Shown: positions 34,698-43,985, numbered from the stretch's first letter. The stretch is 64,000 nucleotides of DNA from Microbacterium sp. nov. GSS16 (GCF_028198145.1 NZ_CP116338.1:1054001-1118000), one strand, 5' to 3'. A program made the numbers and translations. The notes: generated by a model from the sequence alone, not told the origin.

Positions 34698-35111
34698 ATG
34701 AAGGGGAAGATCGGACTCGTCATCGGACTCGGCGCAGGCTACGTCCTCGGCAGTCGAGCAGGACGCGAGCGCTACGAGCAGATCAAGACGCAGTGGCTCA
34801 AGGTGTGGAACCTCGATCCCGTGCAGGAGCAGGTCTCCCGCGTGCAGGACTTCGCCAAGTCGCAGGCCGCCGCGGTTCCCGGTGCCGTCTGGACCGGTGC
34901 GGTCAAGGTCGTCAAGGCCGTCTCGAAGTCGGGCACCACCCCCGGGGAGAAGCTCGACGGTGCGATCGACGCGACCAAGGACGCCGCCGAGAAGGTCGCA
35001 GACGCCAAGGAATCGCACGACTCGACCTCGCACGACTCGGCCTCGGGCGGCACGATGCCTCCCGCCAAGCCGGTCGGCTCCGAGGGCACCACGCCCAAGA
35101 ACAAGGGGTGA
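34698..35111 (+). CDS. YtxH-like membrane-anchored protein
   Basis: 137 residues from ATG 34698, which has an AGGAGG ribosome site. The N-terminal segment KIGLVIGLGAGYVLGSRAGR is a membrane anchor with the GxGxGYxLGxRAGRERY pattern of YtxH-like actinobacterial proteins. The rest is a polar alpha-helical/low-complexity domain with KxVxDA-like helices and a Ser/Thr/His-rich tail. A TACGCT box near 34653 gives a promoter. It heads a tight three-gene group with the next two genes. Confidence 0.7.
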   Translation: MKGKIGLVIGLGAGYVLGSRAGRERYEQIKTQWLKVWNLDPVQEQVSRVQDFAKSQAAAVPGAVWTGAVKVVKAVSKSGTTPGEKLDGAIDATKDAAEKVADAKESHDSTSHDSASGGTMPPAKPVGSEGTTPKNKG

Positions 35112-35114
35112 CGG

Positions 35115-35525
35115 ATGCTCCGCGGATACCGCGACCGCGCCGATGACAGCCTGCTGACCCTGCTCGGGGATCTTCCCGAGCTGGTGCGCAACCTCGTCAC
35201 GGCCGAGATCAACGCCGCGAAGGCGTGGATCTCTCGCACGGCGAAGGATGCCGGCATGGGCAGCCTGTGGTTCGTCATCGTGCTGTTCCTACTGTTCTGG
35301 GCGATCCCGGTGCTGCTGGCATTCGGCATCATCGGGCTGAGCTCATGGTGGCCCGCCTGGCTCTCCGCCCTCGCCGTGTTCGGTTTCCTGCTCGTCTTCA
35401 TCGTCATCTTCGCCCTGCTCGGACTGGCACGCTTCCGCAAGGTGATGAAGCGCGAGAATCCGGGCCAGGCCGTCGCCACCGATGTGCGCATCATCAAGGG
35501 AGACCCCGCCAATGAGCGATCTTGA
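35115..35525 (+). CDS. Phage holin-like superfamily (actinobacterial holin_3_6/YqjE-type) membrane protein
   Basis: 136 residues, starting 3 bases after the YtxH-like stop. An amphipathic N-terminus (LLTLLGDLPELVRNLVTAEINAAKAW) precedes two strong spans, about residues 52-76 and 82-108 (ALAVFGFLLVFIVIFALLGLARF). This is the layout of the chromosomal holin-superfamily proteins of actinobacteria, which are not phage genes but envelope or stress proteins. It overlaps the following DUF3618 gene by 14 bases. Confidence 0.7.
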   Translation: MLRGYRDRADDSLLTLLGDLPELVRNLVTAEINAAKAWISRTAKDAGMGSLWFVIVLFLLFWAIPVLLAFGIIGLSSWWPAWLSALAVFGFLLVFIVIFALLGLARFRKVMKRENPGQAVATDVRIIKGDPANERS

Positions 35526-35820
35526 GAAGACGTCGCTGCCCAACGCCGCCCTCACCACCACCGAGGTTCCCCGCACGGTCGTGCCGGCGGGGATCACCGA
35601 TCCGGTGGCCTCTGCCCGCGCCGAGCTGCGAGCAGCGCTCGCCGCGATCGAGATCAGGGGCAACTTCCCCCGCCGTATCGAGAAGGCGACGGACCGTGGC
35701 ATCGTGCGTGCACGGGCGTTCGCCCATCGCAACCCGGCGGGCGCCGGGGCTGTCGTCGTGGTGGCGGCGGCGGCCGTCGGCAGCCTCGTGTGGGTGATCG
35801 CCCGCGCGATCTCGCGCTGA
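35512..35820 (+). CDS. DUF3618-type membrane protein
   Basis: 102 residues from ATG 35512, which has an AGGGAG ribosome site and lies inside the end of the holin-like gene. A charged, alpha-helical N-terminal half (DPVASARAELRAALAAIEIR) is followed by one hydrophobic segment near the C-terminus (about residues 77-98). This is the third member of the YtxH-like/holin-like/DUF3618 set that commonly travels together in actinobacteria. Exact function unknown. Confidence 0.65.
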   Translation: MSDLEKTSLPNAALTTTEVPRTVVPAGITDPVASARAELRAALAAIEIRGNFPRRIEKATDRGIVRARAFAHRNPAGAGAVVVVAAAAVGSLVWVIARAISR

Positions 35821-35900
35821 GACCCGCCACGCCGCTCTGAGAACGCGCGCCGGCGCCGCCCGGTTCGCCGCCTTCGCTGAGAAGGGGGCAGACTGGAGGC

Positions 35901-36578
35901 ATGCCCGAAACGCGCGATGACAACCCGTCCGGATTCACCCTGTGGGCCGTCTGGGGCAGAAACCCCGACGCGCCGGCGATCGAGACCGATGAGAGCGAGC
36001 TCGAAGTGCTCGTCGGCCACATCGAGAGCTCTGGGGTCAGCGTCCGAGGGTTCTACGACGTCAGCGGCCTCAAGGCCGACGCCGACCTCATGGTGTGGCT
36101 GCACGGCGACACCGTCGAAGAGCTGCAGCGCGCGCTGCGCCGCCTGCGTCGCACCGACCTGCTGCGCAACCTGCTGCCGGTGTGGAACGTCATGGGCGTG
36201 CATCGCGACGCGGAGTTCAACCGCGCGCACGTACCCGGCTTCCTCCGCGGAGTCGAGCCGAAGCAGTGGCTATGCCTCTACCCGTTCGTGCGCACGCCGG
36301 AGTGGTACCTGATCGAGGAGTCCGAGCGTCGCAAGATGCTCGCCGATCACGGACGCAAGGGGGCCGCTTTCACCGGCGTGATCGCGAACACGGTCGCGGC
36401 CTTCGCGCTCGGCGACTACGAGTGGCTGCTGCCCCTCGAGTCCGATTCGCCGACCGAGCTCGTCGACCTCATGCGCGACCTGCGCTACACCGAGGCCCGT
36501 CGCTACGTGAAGGAGGAGGTGCCCTTCTACACCGGGCGCCGCCTGCGTCTCGACGAGATCGCCGAAGTGCTTCAGTGA
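35901..36578 (+). CDS. hemQ: Coproheme decarboxylase (HemQ/ChdC, chlorite dismutase fold)
   Basis: 225 residues from ATG 35901. The sequence follows the actinobacterial HemQ pattern: FTLWAVWGR near the start, GFYDVSGLKADADLMVWLHG, then LCLYPFVRTPEWYLIEESERR and the heme-side segment MLADHGRKGAAFTGV (His is the likely axial ligand). HemQ removes two propionates from coproheme to give heme b, the last step of the coproporphyrin pathway. The GTGA overlap at 36575-36578 couples it to hemC. Confidence 0.93.
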   Translation: MPETRDDNPSGFTLWAVWGRNPDAPAIETDESELEVLVGHIESSGVSVRGFYDVSGLKADADLMVWLHGDTVEELQRALRRLRRTDLLRNLLPVWNVMGVHRDAEFNRAHVPGFLRGVEPKQWLCLYPFVRTPEWYLIEESERRKMLADHGRKGAAFTGVIANTVAAFALGDYEWLLPLESDSPTELVDLMRDLRYTEARRYVKEEVPFYTGRRLRLDEIAEVLQ

Positions 36579-37561
36579 GCACGCAGGCACCCATCCGGCT
36601 CGGCACCCGGCGCAGCGCGCTCGCCCAGGCGCAGTCCGGTCACGTCGCCGACGCGCTCGCCGCCGTCGCCGGTCGTCCGGTCGAGCTCGTGCCGATCGTC
36701 TCGGAGGGCGACACGAACCGCGCATCCCTGTCGGAGATCGGCGGCACCGGCATCTTCGCCAACCGTCTGCGCGAGGCGCTGATCGCGGGGGAGTGCGACA
36801 TCCTCGTGCACTCCCTGAAAGATCTGCCCACTGCCGTGCCCGCCGAACTGGTCATCGCGGCGACGCCGCGTCGGGCGGATGCCAGGGACGTGGTCATCAC
36901 GCGCGGCGGCACGCCCCTGCACGAGCTGCGCCACGGCAGCACCGTGGGCACCGGCTCGCCGCGCCGCATCGCTCAGGTGCGGCGCCGAGCGCCGCACGCC
37001 GAGGTCGTCGACATCCGTGGCAACGTCGACTCCCGTCTCGAGCGGGTCTCGTCGGGTGAGCTGGACGCCGTGATCCTCGCCGCTGCCGGTCTCACCCGCC
37101 TCGGCTCGGAGACGGCGCTGCGCCGCGAGGAGCTGGGCCTGACCGAATGGCCGACCGCGCCCGGGCAGGGGGCGCTGGCTGTGGAGACCACGGCCGATGC
37201 CCCGGCAGAACTGCTCGATGCGCTCGCACGACTCGATGATCTCGACACCCGCATCGCGGTGACGGTCGAGCGAGCCGTGCTCGCCGGACTCGACGCCGGA
37301 TGCCAGGCGCCCATGGCAGCCCACGCGGTCGTCACGGGAGACAGCATCCGTCTGCGCGCCGTCGTGTACGAACCCGGCGGCGGACGCCGAATCGGGCTGG
37401 ACGTCTCCGAGTCCCTGAACAGGGGGTATATTCGACGGAACGGCAGCGGCAACGGAGCGGATGCTGCCGATGGTGCAGACCCGATGCGCACGGCTCGTGA
37501 GCTCGGCGAATCTGCGGCCCATCGGCTGCTCGAACAGGGAGCGGCCGACCTCCTCCCCTGA
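36575..37561 (+). CDS. hemC: Hydroxymethylbilane synthase (porphobilinogen deaminase)
   Basis: 328 residues from GTG 36575, overlapping the hemQ stop by 4 bases. The N-terminus reads IRLGTRRSALAQAQ, the catalytic aspartate is in HSLKDLPT, and the cysteine that carries the dipyrromethane cofactor is in DAGCQAPMAAHA. It polymerises four porphobilinogens to hydroxymethylbilane in the cytosol. The C-terminus has a short low-complexity insert (NGSGNGADAADGADP). Confidence 0.95.
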   Translation: MSTQAPIRLGTRRSALAQAQSGHVADALAAVAGRPVELVPIVSEGDTNRASLSEIGGTGIFANRLREALIAGECDILVHSLKDLPTAVPAELVIAATPRRADARDVVITRGGTPLHELRHGSTVGTGSPRRIAQVRRRAPHAEVVDIRGNVDSRLERVSSGELDAVILAAAGLTRLGSETALRREELGLTEWPTAPGQGALAVETTADAPAELLDALARLDDLDTRIAVTVERAVLAGLDAGCQAPMAAHAVVTGDSIRLRAVVYEPGGGRRIGLDVSESLNRGYIRRNGSGNGADAADGADPMRTARELGESAAHRLLEQGAADLLP

Positions 37562-37563
37562 GA

Positions 37564-38370
37564 GTGATCGAGATGACTGCTTCCGAAACCAAGACCGCCA
37601 AGCCGCTCGACGGCTGGCGCGTCCTCGTGCCGCGGGGTGGCCCCTGGGGCGACAGCGTCGCCGCCAGCCTGCGCGCGATGGGTGCGGTGCCCGTGGTGGC
37701 GCCTCTCATCAACTTCGCCCCGACCACCGACCAGGACGCCCTGGATGCGGCCCTCGCCCGCCTGCAGGCCGGCGAGTACGACTGGCTGACCATCACCAGC
37801 GCCACGACGGTCGACGTGCTGTACGCGCATCGCATCGTGATCCCGGCGACGACCAAGGTCGCCGCCGTCGGCGAGACGACCGCTGCGGCTCTGCAGGCTG
37901 TCGGCTACGACGTTGCGCTCATGCCCGAGCTCGACAACTCGGCGGCCGGGATGGCCGAGAAGATCATCTCGATCGAGCCCGACGCGCAGCGCATCCTCTC
38001 GCTGCGCAGTGAGATCGCCAAGCCTGTCCTCTCGGTCATGCTCACCGAGGCGGGGCACGACGTCGACAGCGTGGTGGCCTACCGCACCGTCGGGGTGCCG
38101 GTCACCGAGCGGATCCGCCGCGATGTCGAGAACGGCCGCATCAACGCGATCCTGGTCACCAGCGGCTCGGTGGCCAAGCAGGTGCGCGAGCAGTTCCCCG
38201 AGATCCCCGACACGACGATGCTCGCGGCGATCGGCCCCCGCACCGCGAAGGACGCTGAGAAGGCGGGCCTGCCGGTCACGGCCATCGCCGACAAGCAGAC
38301 GGTGGATGCGCTGATCGACACGGTCTCGCGCTTCACCCTCCCGCACGCGGCAGACGAGTTCGCGCCGTGA
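37564..38370 (+). CDS. hemD: Uroporphyrinogen III synthase
   Basis: 268 residues from GTG 37564; ATG 37573 in the same frame is an alternative start. The two-lobed HemD layout is visible: [19 protein letters not shown], the [13 protein letters not shown] turn, [18 protein letters not shown], and in the second half [16 protein letters not shown] and [18 protein letters not shown]. The enzyme inverts ring D of hydroxymethylbilane. It lies 2 bases after hemC and overlaps hemB by 4 bases, so hemQCDB is one operon. Confidence 0.92.
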   Translation: MIEMTASETKTAKPLDGWRVLVPRGGPWGDSVAASLRAMGAVPVVAPLINFAPTTDQDALDAALARLQAGEYDWLTITSATTVDVLYAHRIVIPATTKVAAVGETTAAALQAVGYDVALMPELDNSAAGMAEKIISIEPDAQRILSLRSEIAKPVLSVMLTEAGHDVDSVVAYRTVGVPVTERIRRDVENGRINAILVTSGSVAKQVREQFPEIPDTTMLAAIGPRTAKDAEKAGLPVTAIADKQTVDALIDTVSRFTLPHAADEFAP

Positions 38371-39347
38371 GCCGCTTCCCCGACGCGCGGCTGCGCCGCC
38401 TTCGCCAGTCCGCTCCCGTTCGTGAGCTCGTGCGCGAGACGTCGCTCGAGCCGCGCCAGCTGGTGCTGCCGATGTTCGTGCGCGAGGGTCTCGCCGACCC
38501 CGCGCCGATCGGCTCGATGCCGGGTGTCGTCCAGCACTCGCTGGATTCGCTGAAGGCAGCCGCGGTGGATGCCGCCGAGGCCGGACTCGGCGGAGTGATG
38601 CTGTTCGGCGTGCCGGCCGTGCGAGACGCGATCGGATCGGGCGCCGACGACCCCGACGGCATCCTGAATGTCGCCACGACCGCGCTGGCTGCGGAGGTGG
38701 GCGACGCGCTCGTCGTGCAGACCGACCTCTGCCTCGACGAGTTCACGGACCACGGTCACTGCGGTGTGCTGACGCCTGCAGGTGGCGTCGACAACGACGC
38801 CACGCTCGAGCGCTACGCCTCGATGGCCCTCGCGCAGGCCCGCGCCGGCTCTCAGCTGCTGGGCCTCAGCGGCATGATGGACGGGCAGGTGGCCGTCATC
38901 CGCGAGGCGCTCGACGACGAGGGATTCCACGACACGCTGATTCTCGCCTACTCGGCCAAGTACGCGAGCGCCTTCTACGGCCCGTTCCGCGAGGCCGTCG
39001 ACTCGCAGCTGCAGGGCGACCGTCGCAGTTACCAGATGGACCCCGGCAACCGCCGCGAGGGCGTGCGCGAGGCGTTGTTCGATCAGGACGAAGGCGCCGA
39101 CATCGTCATGGTCAAGCCCGCGATGGCCTTCCTGGATGTGCTGCGCGAGGTGCGCGACGCGGTCGACGTGCCGGTGTGGGCGTACCAGGTCTCGGGCGAG
39201 TACGCGATGATCGAGGCCGCCGCCGCGAACGGATGGATCGACCGCCGCGCGGCCGTGCTCGAGTCGCTCATGTCGATCCGCCGTGCCGGTGCCGATGCCG
39301 TGCTGACGTACTGGGCGGTCGAGGCTGCGCGCTGGTTGCGCCCCTGA
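38367..39347 (+). CDS. hemB: Delta-aminolevulinate dehydratase (porphobilinogen synthase)
   Basis: 326 residues from GTG 38367, overlapping hemD by a GTGA. The two Schiff-base lysines are in [11 protein letters not shown] and [12 protein letters not shown]. The metal site reads [15 protein letters not shown]: two of the three zinc cysteines are kept and the middle one is aspartate, a mixed type common outside the enterobacteria. It condenses two 5-aminolevulinates to porphobilinogen. Confidence 0.95.
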   Translation: MSRFPDARLRRLRQSAPVRELVRETSLEPRQLVLPMFVREGLADPAPIGSMPGVVQHSLDSLKAAAVDAAEAGLGGVMLFGVPAVRDAIGSGADDPDGILNVATTALAAEVGDALVVQTDLCLDEFTDHGHCGVLTPAGGVDNDATLERYASMALAQARAGSQLLGLSGMMDGQVAVIREALDDEGFHDTLILAYSAKYASAFYGPFREAVDSQLQGDRRSYQMDPGNRREGVREALFDQDEGADIVMVKPAMAFLDVLREVRDAVDVPVWAYQVSGEYAMIEAAAANGWIDRRAAVLESLMSIRRAGADAVLTYWAVEAARWLRP

Positions 39348-39386
39348 CTCGGAGCCGCTCATAGCCGGCATCCGTAGGCTGGATGC

Positions 39387-40700
39387 ATGGACCGCAACGA
39401 CTCCCTGTTCGACACCGCCCGCTCCGTGATCCCCGGCGGAGTCAACTCGCCGGTGCGCGCGTACGGCTCGGTCGGCGGTACGCCGCGGTTCCTGGCATCC
39501 GCCTCCGGCGCCCGGGTGACCGACGCGGCCGGCCGCGAGTACATCGACCTCGTCGCATCATGGGGTCCGGCGCTGCTCGGGCATGCGCATCCCAAGGTCG
39601 TGCAGGCGGTTCAGGATGCCGCCACCCGCGGCCTCTCGTTCGGCGCTCCCACCGAGGGCGAGGTCGAGCTCGCCCAGCTGATCGCCGACCGGGTGCGCCA
39701 CGGCGACGTGCGACCGATCGAGCGCGTGCGCCTGGTCTCCACCGGCACCGAGGCGACCATGACCGCCATCCGGCTCGCTCGCGGCGTCACAGGACGCGAT
39801 CTGCTGGTGAAGTTCGCCGGCCACTACCACGGGCACTCCGACGGACTGCTCGCCGCCGCCGGCTCGGGCGTCGCCACCCTCGCGCTGCCCGGCTCGGCCG
39901 GGGTGCCGGCTCCGATCGCCGCGCAGACGCTGGTCATCGACTACAACGACCCGGATGCCCTGGCCGCGGTGTTCGCCGAGCACGGTGAGCGCATCGCCGC
40001 GGTGATCGTAGAGGCGGCGTCGGCGAACATGGGCGTCGTCGCCCCGCTGCCCGGCTTCAACAAGCTCATCGCTGACACCGCCCACGCGCACGGTGCGCTG
40101 ATGATCCTCGACGAGGTGCTCACCGGATTCCGCGTGCACCCTGCCGGCTTCTGGGGGCTGCAGCAGGAGGGGGGCGAGAAGTACGTGCCCGACATCATCA
40201 CGTTCGGCAAGGTGGTCGGCGGAGGGATGCCCCTTGCCGCCCTGGGCGGCAGCGCCGCGGTGATGGACATGCTCGCCCCCGTCGGCCCCGTCTATCAGGC
40301 GGGAACGCTGTCGGGCAATCCGCTCTCGGTCGCGGCGGGGATCGCGACCCTGCGGCTAGCGACGCCGGAAGTCTATGCACGAATCGACGCCGCCGCTTCG
40401 CGGCTGTCTGCGGCGCTCGACGCTGCGCTTACCGACGCGGGCGTGGTGCACGCCGTGCCGCATGCGGGCAACCTGTTCGGGGTCGCCTTCCTGCCCGAGG
40501 CGCCGCGCGACTACGCGATCGCTCAGACGCAGGAGTCGTTCCGGTACGCCCCGTTCTTCCACTCCATGCGCGAGCAGGGGGTGGCGCTGCCGCCCAGCGT
40601 GTTCGAGGCGTGGTTCCTCACGGCTGCGCACGGGGAAGACGAGCTCGCCGCCATCGAGGCGGCACTGCCTGCGGCGGCTGCAGCCGCGGCATCCGCCTGA
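39387..40700 (+). CDS. hemL: Glutamate-1-semialdehyde 2,1-aminomutase
   Basis: 437 residues from ATG 39387, 6 bases after a TAGGCT box at 39375-39380, so it has its own leaderless transcript although it closes the heme cluster. The PLP lysine is in [15 protein letters not shown]; the conserved [16 protein letters not shown]-terminus and [19 protein letters not shown] motif are present. It converts glutamate-1-semialdehyde from HemA into 5-aminolevulinate for HemB. Confidence 0.95.
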   Translation: MDRNDSLFDTARSVIPGGVNSPVRAYGSVGGTPRFLASASGARVTDAAGREYIDLVASWGPALLGHAHPKVVQAVQDAATRGLSFGAPTEGEVELAQLIADRVRHGDVRPIERVRLVSTGTEATMTAIRLARGVTGRDLLVKFAGHYHGHSDGLLAAAGSGVATLALPGSAGVPAPIAAQTLVIDYNDPDALAAVFAEHGERIAAVIVEAASANMGVVAPLPGFNKLIADTAHAHGALMILDEVLTGFRVHPAGFWGLQQEGGEKYVPDIITFGKVVGGGMPLAALGGSAAVMDMLAPVGPVYQAGTLSGNPLSVAAGIATLRLATPEVYARIDAAASRLSAALDAALTDAGVVHAVPHAGNLFGVAFLPEAPRDYAIAQTQESFRYAPFFHSMREQGVALPPSVFEAWFLTAAHGEDELAAIEAALPAAAAAAASA

Positions 40701-40943
40701 CCCGGCGCGACCTGTCGATGGGGTGCCGCACCCTGTCATCTGCCGGGCGCTGCGGCGCACCTCCTGCCCGAGATCTCAGACCGTTCAGTCGACTGACGGG
40801 GTGTCGTCATGCGACGCGCCGCCGCCGCGGCGTTCGGCCTGAGAATTCCCGCGCGCGGATTGCCGGTTTGACACAACAGGATCGTTGTCGACCTGTCAGC
40901 AAGTCGTGTGCGCGTCGGTCGTGCGCTTTGGCAGACTGGTCGC

Positions 40944-41396
40944 ATGGTGACCCTGCTGCTGGATCAGACGCGACTTGAGATCGTTCTCTCGCCGATCGAG
41001 CGGGCATCGACCTTCCACCGTGAGAACGTGCGGGTAGAGCGTGAGCACATCACCAAGGTGCAGCTGACGCAGGATGCCTGGACGTGGCTGCGCGGAGTGC
41101 CGGGGCCCGGCACGCACATCCCCGGCGTCCTCGCCGCCGGGACGTGGAAGGCTGCCGAGACCACGGACTTCGTGCTCATCCGGCGGCGCAAGCCCAGCGT
41201 GGTGATCGACCTCGACGGGGACCCCCAGTTCCAGCGACTCATCCTCACCACTCGGCACGGACTCGCTCTGACACAGGCGCTGCGCCTCGAGGTCAGCGAT
41301 CAGCCTGAAGACGTCGCCGACATCGCGACCGGCGCGGTGCCGGTGCAGAAGCCGCGCCAGCGGCGGGTGATCCGGCCGCGGCCGCGGACGGTCTGA
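40944..41396 (+). CDS. Conserved hypothetical protein, PH-like beta domain suspected
   Basis: 150 residues from ATG 40944 (GTG 40947 is possible). The sequence is a run of short beta strands: LEIVLSPIERASTFHRENVRVEREHITKVQL-type, then GTHIPGVLAAGTW, TTDFVLIRRRKPSVVIDL and FQRLILTTRHGLALTQAL, ending in a very basic tail (RQRRVIRPRPRTV). No signal peptide or membrane span. The strand spacing looks like a bacterial PH-like domain, but this is inference only. The 243-base gap upstream holds a TTGACA at 40868-40873 and no gene that I can support. Confidence 0.6.
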   Translation: MVTLLLDQTRLEIVLSPIERASTFHRENVRVEREHITKVQLTQDAWTWLRGVPGPGTHIPGVLAAGTWKAAETTDFVLIRRRKPSVVIDLDGDPQFQRLILTTRHGLALTQALRLEVSDQPEDVADIATGAVPVQKPRQRRVIRPRPRTV

Positions 41397-41518
41397 CGTC
41401 GCGCCAGGATGAGCTGGTGGCCGACGGTGCCGCCGCCCGGCTCGGCCGGCGCTTGGCCGGGTGTGGCGCGCGGGCTCGTGGCCGGCTCGATCGGTGCCTG
41501 GTGGACTCGAGCCGAGTC

Positions 41519-43852
41519 TCAGTGCTGCTGCTGGCCCTGGTCTCCGTCGTGGCGGGCATCGTGGCCCGAGGTGCCGTCGGGGCGTTCGGATGCCTCGTCG
41601 GCATCCGCGTCGGCCGACTCCTCGCGCCGCTGAGCGCGTGAGCTGTAGGGGTAATCCGGAGCAGGACCGTCGAAGAAGCGGCTGGCCGCTGCCGAGAGCG
41701 AGGTGCGCATCGCGGCGAGTCGCGGGTCGTCATCTCCGTCGTCGACGGAGTCATCGTCGTCGTCGCCCGACAGGGTGGGCGTCACGATCGAGATGGCCTC
41801 GGTCGCCGGGGCCGGGTTGTCGGATCCGTCGGTGGTGACGGAGGCGGGAAGGCCCGTGATCAGCTCGGTGAACGTCGGTTCGACCGCCGCAGACGGCAGA
41901 GTGACCGCATCGGTCGCGAGGGGCAGGAGCAGCGGTCGCGTCTCGTCCGACGATTCGTCGGCGCGGTGCTCGTCGTCGTCGTGCTCGTCGTCGTGTTCCG
42001 GCTGCGCATCCGACGCCCGCTGGGCGTCGGCCTCGGGGCGGGCGTCCGGCTCAGCGTGGGCGTCCGGCTCACGCGTCTCGCCGACAGTGGCACCGTCGAT
42101 CACGTCGTCGATCAGGTCATCATCGCTCTGCTCGGCTGCGCGAGCCTCGTCCGATGACGGAGAGTCCATTTCCACGTCGGAGATGTCCGAGTTCGCGGCG
42201 TCGAGGTCGGCGCCGGCATCGGTGTCCGTGCCCTCGCTCGTCTCGTCTCCTGGCGCGTTCTCGGGTCCGCCATCGACGGTCTTTGCGCCCTCGCTCGTCT
42301 CGTTCGCGGGCGCGGGCTCCGAATCGCCATCGACGGCCTGCCCGCCGTCCTCTGGTGCATCGGACGCCGACGGCGCGTCCGCCTCGGCATCCGCGGCCGT
42401 CTCGACGCCGGCGATCTGCGCACCCGCCGCGGGGTCGTCCAGGGTCGTCGCGTTCGCGTCGCCGTCACTTTCCGTGGCGGCGCCTTCCGTTCCGGCGCTG
42501 TCCGTCGCGTTTCCGTCCGTCGCGTCGCTGTCACTTTCCGTCGCGTCGATGTCCGATGCGTCGCCGTCCGTCGCGCCTTCGTCGGTCGGCGCGCTGTCCG
42601 ACGCGCCTTCAGCCGTCGCGTCGCTGTCCGTATCATCACTGTCCGGCGCGTGCTCGTCCACGGCGATCGTGTCGGTGGGTGCGGCCCCGTATCCGGTGCC
42701 GGCTGCAGCCACCGCGCCTCCGTCGGCGACGACCGCAGCCGCGCCCGAAAGGGGCACACCTCCGGCGACCAGGGCCGCGTCGGCAGCACCGGCCTCAGCG
42801 TCGTCGACGACGCGGTCCACGTCGTCGCGGGCGTCGACATCCGAAGCATCCGTAGCATCCGTCCTCGCCGCGTCGGCGCTGGCGACGCCTGCCCCGCTCA
42901 TCGGGTCGGACGCGTGCGCGACCCGATTCGCCGACGTGTCGAGGCGCGGGCTGTCGGCACGGCGCCCGTAGACGAGGTCGAGGAAGACCTCCTCGAGGCT
43001 GGGCCCGCGCTGCTGCAGCATGGTCAGGGCGACGCCGGCCTGGGCGGCGACGGCGCCGACCGCAGCCGAATCGGAGTCGCGCACGGTGACGCCCGAGCGC
43101 AGCACGTCGAAGTCGAGCTTCGCGGCCGAGAGCGCGGTGATCAGGGGTGCGCGGTTCTCGGCATCCACCACGACGGCACCGCCGGAGGCATCCGCGAGTT
43201 CGGAGATGGGGCCGGCGTGCACCGCACGGCCTTTCGACAGCACCACGACGTCGTCGGCCACCTGCTCGATCTCGCTCAGCACGTGAGACGAGACGAGCAC
43301 CGTGCGTCCTTCGTCGGCGAGGCGACGCATCAGCAGACGCATCCAGCGGATGCCCTCGGGGTCGAGACCGTTGGCCGGCTCGTCGAGCACGAGAACGCCG
43401 GGGTCGCCGAGCAGCGCCGACGCGACGGCCAGACGCTGCCGCATTCCCAGTGAGTAGCTGCCCAGGCGGGTGTCGCCGTCGTCCTGCAGGCCGACCAGGT
43501 GCAGCACCTCATCGACACGAGCGGACGGAATGCCGTTGGCCTTCGCGGCGAGCATCAGCTGACGACTTGCCGTGCGGCGCGGGCGGTACGCCGACTCCTC
43601 CAGCACGGCACCGATCGTGCGCAGCGGGTGACGCAGCTCGGAGTAGTTCGCTCCGCCGATGGTCGCGGAGCCCGAGGTGGGGCGGATCTGCCCGAGCAGG
43701 ATGCGCAGTGACGTGGTCTTGCCTGCGCCGTTCGGGCCGAGGAATCCGGTGACGGCGCCGGGCTCGACGCGGACGGAGAGGTCGGAAACGGCGGTCAGCG
43801 CGCCGAAGCGCTTTGTGACCTGGGTGAACTCGAGCACCTGTCCTTCGGGCAT
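41519..43852 (-). CDS. ABC transporter ATPase with a ~475-residue acidic low-complexity C-terminal tail
   Basis: 777 residues from ATG 43852, with a GGAGAGG ribosome site. Residues 1-300 are a complete ABC-2-type ATPase: Walker A LGPNGAGKTT (about 39-46), signature YSLGMRQRL, Walker B VLVLDEPANGLD and the H-loop VSSHVL, then the usual accessory C-terminal subdomain. The remaining part (about 300-777, genomic 41519-42955) is dominated by Asp, Ala, Ser, Thr, Glu and Gly with few hydrophobics, looks disordered and is made of loose repeats of the ATESDSDATDGNATDS kind. Near the end is a more ordered stretch (RLAAMRTSLSAAASRFFDGP). No permease gene is adjacent. The frame has no stop and codon use stays GC-rich, so the tail is real. 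Confidence 0.85.
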   Translation of the reverse strand: MPEGQVLEFTQVTKRFGALTAVSDLSVRVEPGAVTGFLGPNGAGKTTSLRILLGQIRPTSGSATIGGANYSELRHPLRTIGAVLEESAYRPRRTASRQLMLAAKANGIPSARVDEVLHLVGLQDDGDTRLGSYSLGMRQRLAVASALLGDPGVLVLDEPANGLDPEGIRWMRLLMRRLADEGRTVLVSSHVLSEIEQVADDVVVLSKGRAVHAGPISELADASGGAVVVDAENRAPLITALSAAKLDFDVLRSGVTVRDSDSAAVGAVAAQAGVALTMLQQRGPSLEEVFLDLVYGRRADSPRLDTSANRVAHASDPMSGAGVASADAARTDATDASDVDARDDVDRVVDDAEAGAADAALVAGGVPLSGAAAVVADGGAVAAAGTGYGAAPTDTIAVDEHAPDSDDTDSDATAEGASDSAPTDEGATDGDASDIDATESDSDATDGNATDSAGTEGAATESDGDANATTLDDPAAGAQIAGVETAADAEADAPSASDAPEDGGQAVDGDSEPAPANETSEGAKTVDGGPENAPGDETSEGTDTDAGADLDAANSDISDVEMDSPSSDEARAAEQSDDDLIDDVIDGATVGETREPDAHAEPDARPEADAQRASDAQPEHDDEHDDDEHRADESSDETRPLLLPLATDAVTLPSAAVEPTFTELITGLPASVTTDGSDNPAPATEAISIVTPTLSGDDDDDSVDDGDDDPRLAAMRTSLSAAASRFFDGPAPDYPYSSRAQRREESADADADEASERPDGTSGHDARHDGDQGQQQH

Positions 43853-43985
43853 GGCGACCTCTCCTGTTCGGGACAATCTCTTCCATCTTCTCGGAAATCT
43901 GGGAGAATCTGCGCTTCACCTGCCGAAACGGGCGATCCTCGTCGACAGATCAGTGCAGATCGCGAAGCGGAGTAGCCTGGCAGGC

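Noticed and set aside
35115..35525. Prophage origin suggested by the holin-like gene
   Set aside because: No integrase, lysin, capsid or attachment sites are near; the gene is part of a common chromosomal trio with YtxH-like and DUF3618 proteins.
40701..40943. Possible minus-strand small ORFs between hemL and the 150-residue protein gene
   Set aside because: They lack ribosome sites, have shadow-like Arg/Ser composition and no recognised motif; the gap seems to hold only promoter and dyad elements (TTGACA at 40868).
41409..41633. Plus-strand ORF of 74 residues starting MSWWPTVPPPGSAG between the 150-residue protein and the ABC ATPase
   Set aside because: The right half lies antisense to the ABC ATPase tail, the ribosome site is weak, and the composition is that of a GC-rich shadow frame.
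42955..43876. Start of the ABC ATPase at 43876 instead of 43852
   Set aside because: The 8 extra residues have no ribosome site, whereas ATG 43852 has GGAGAGG and begins directly with MPEGQVLEFTQV.
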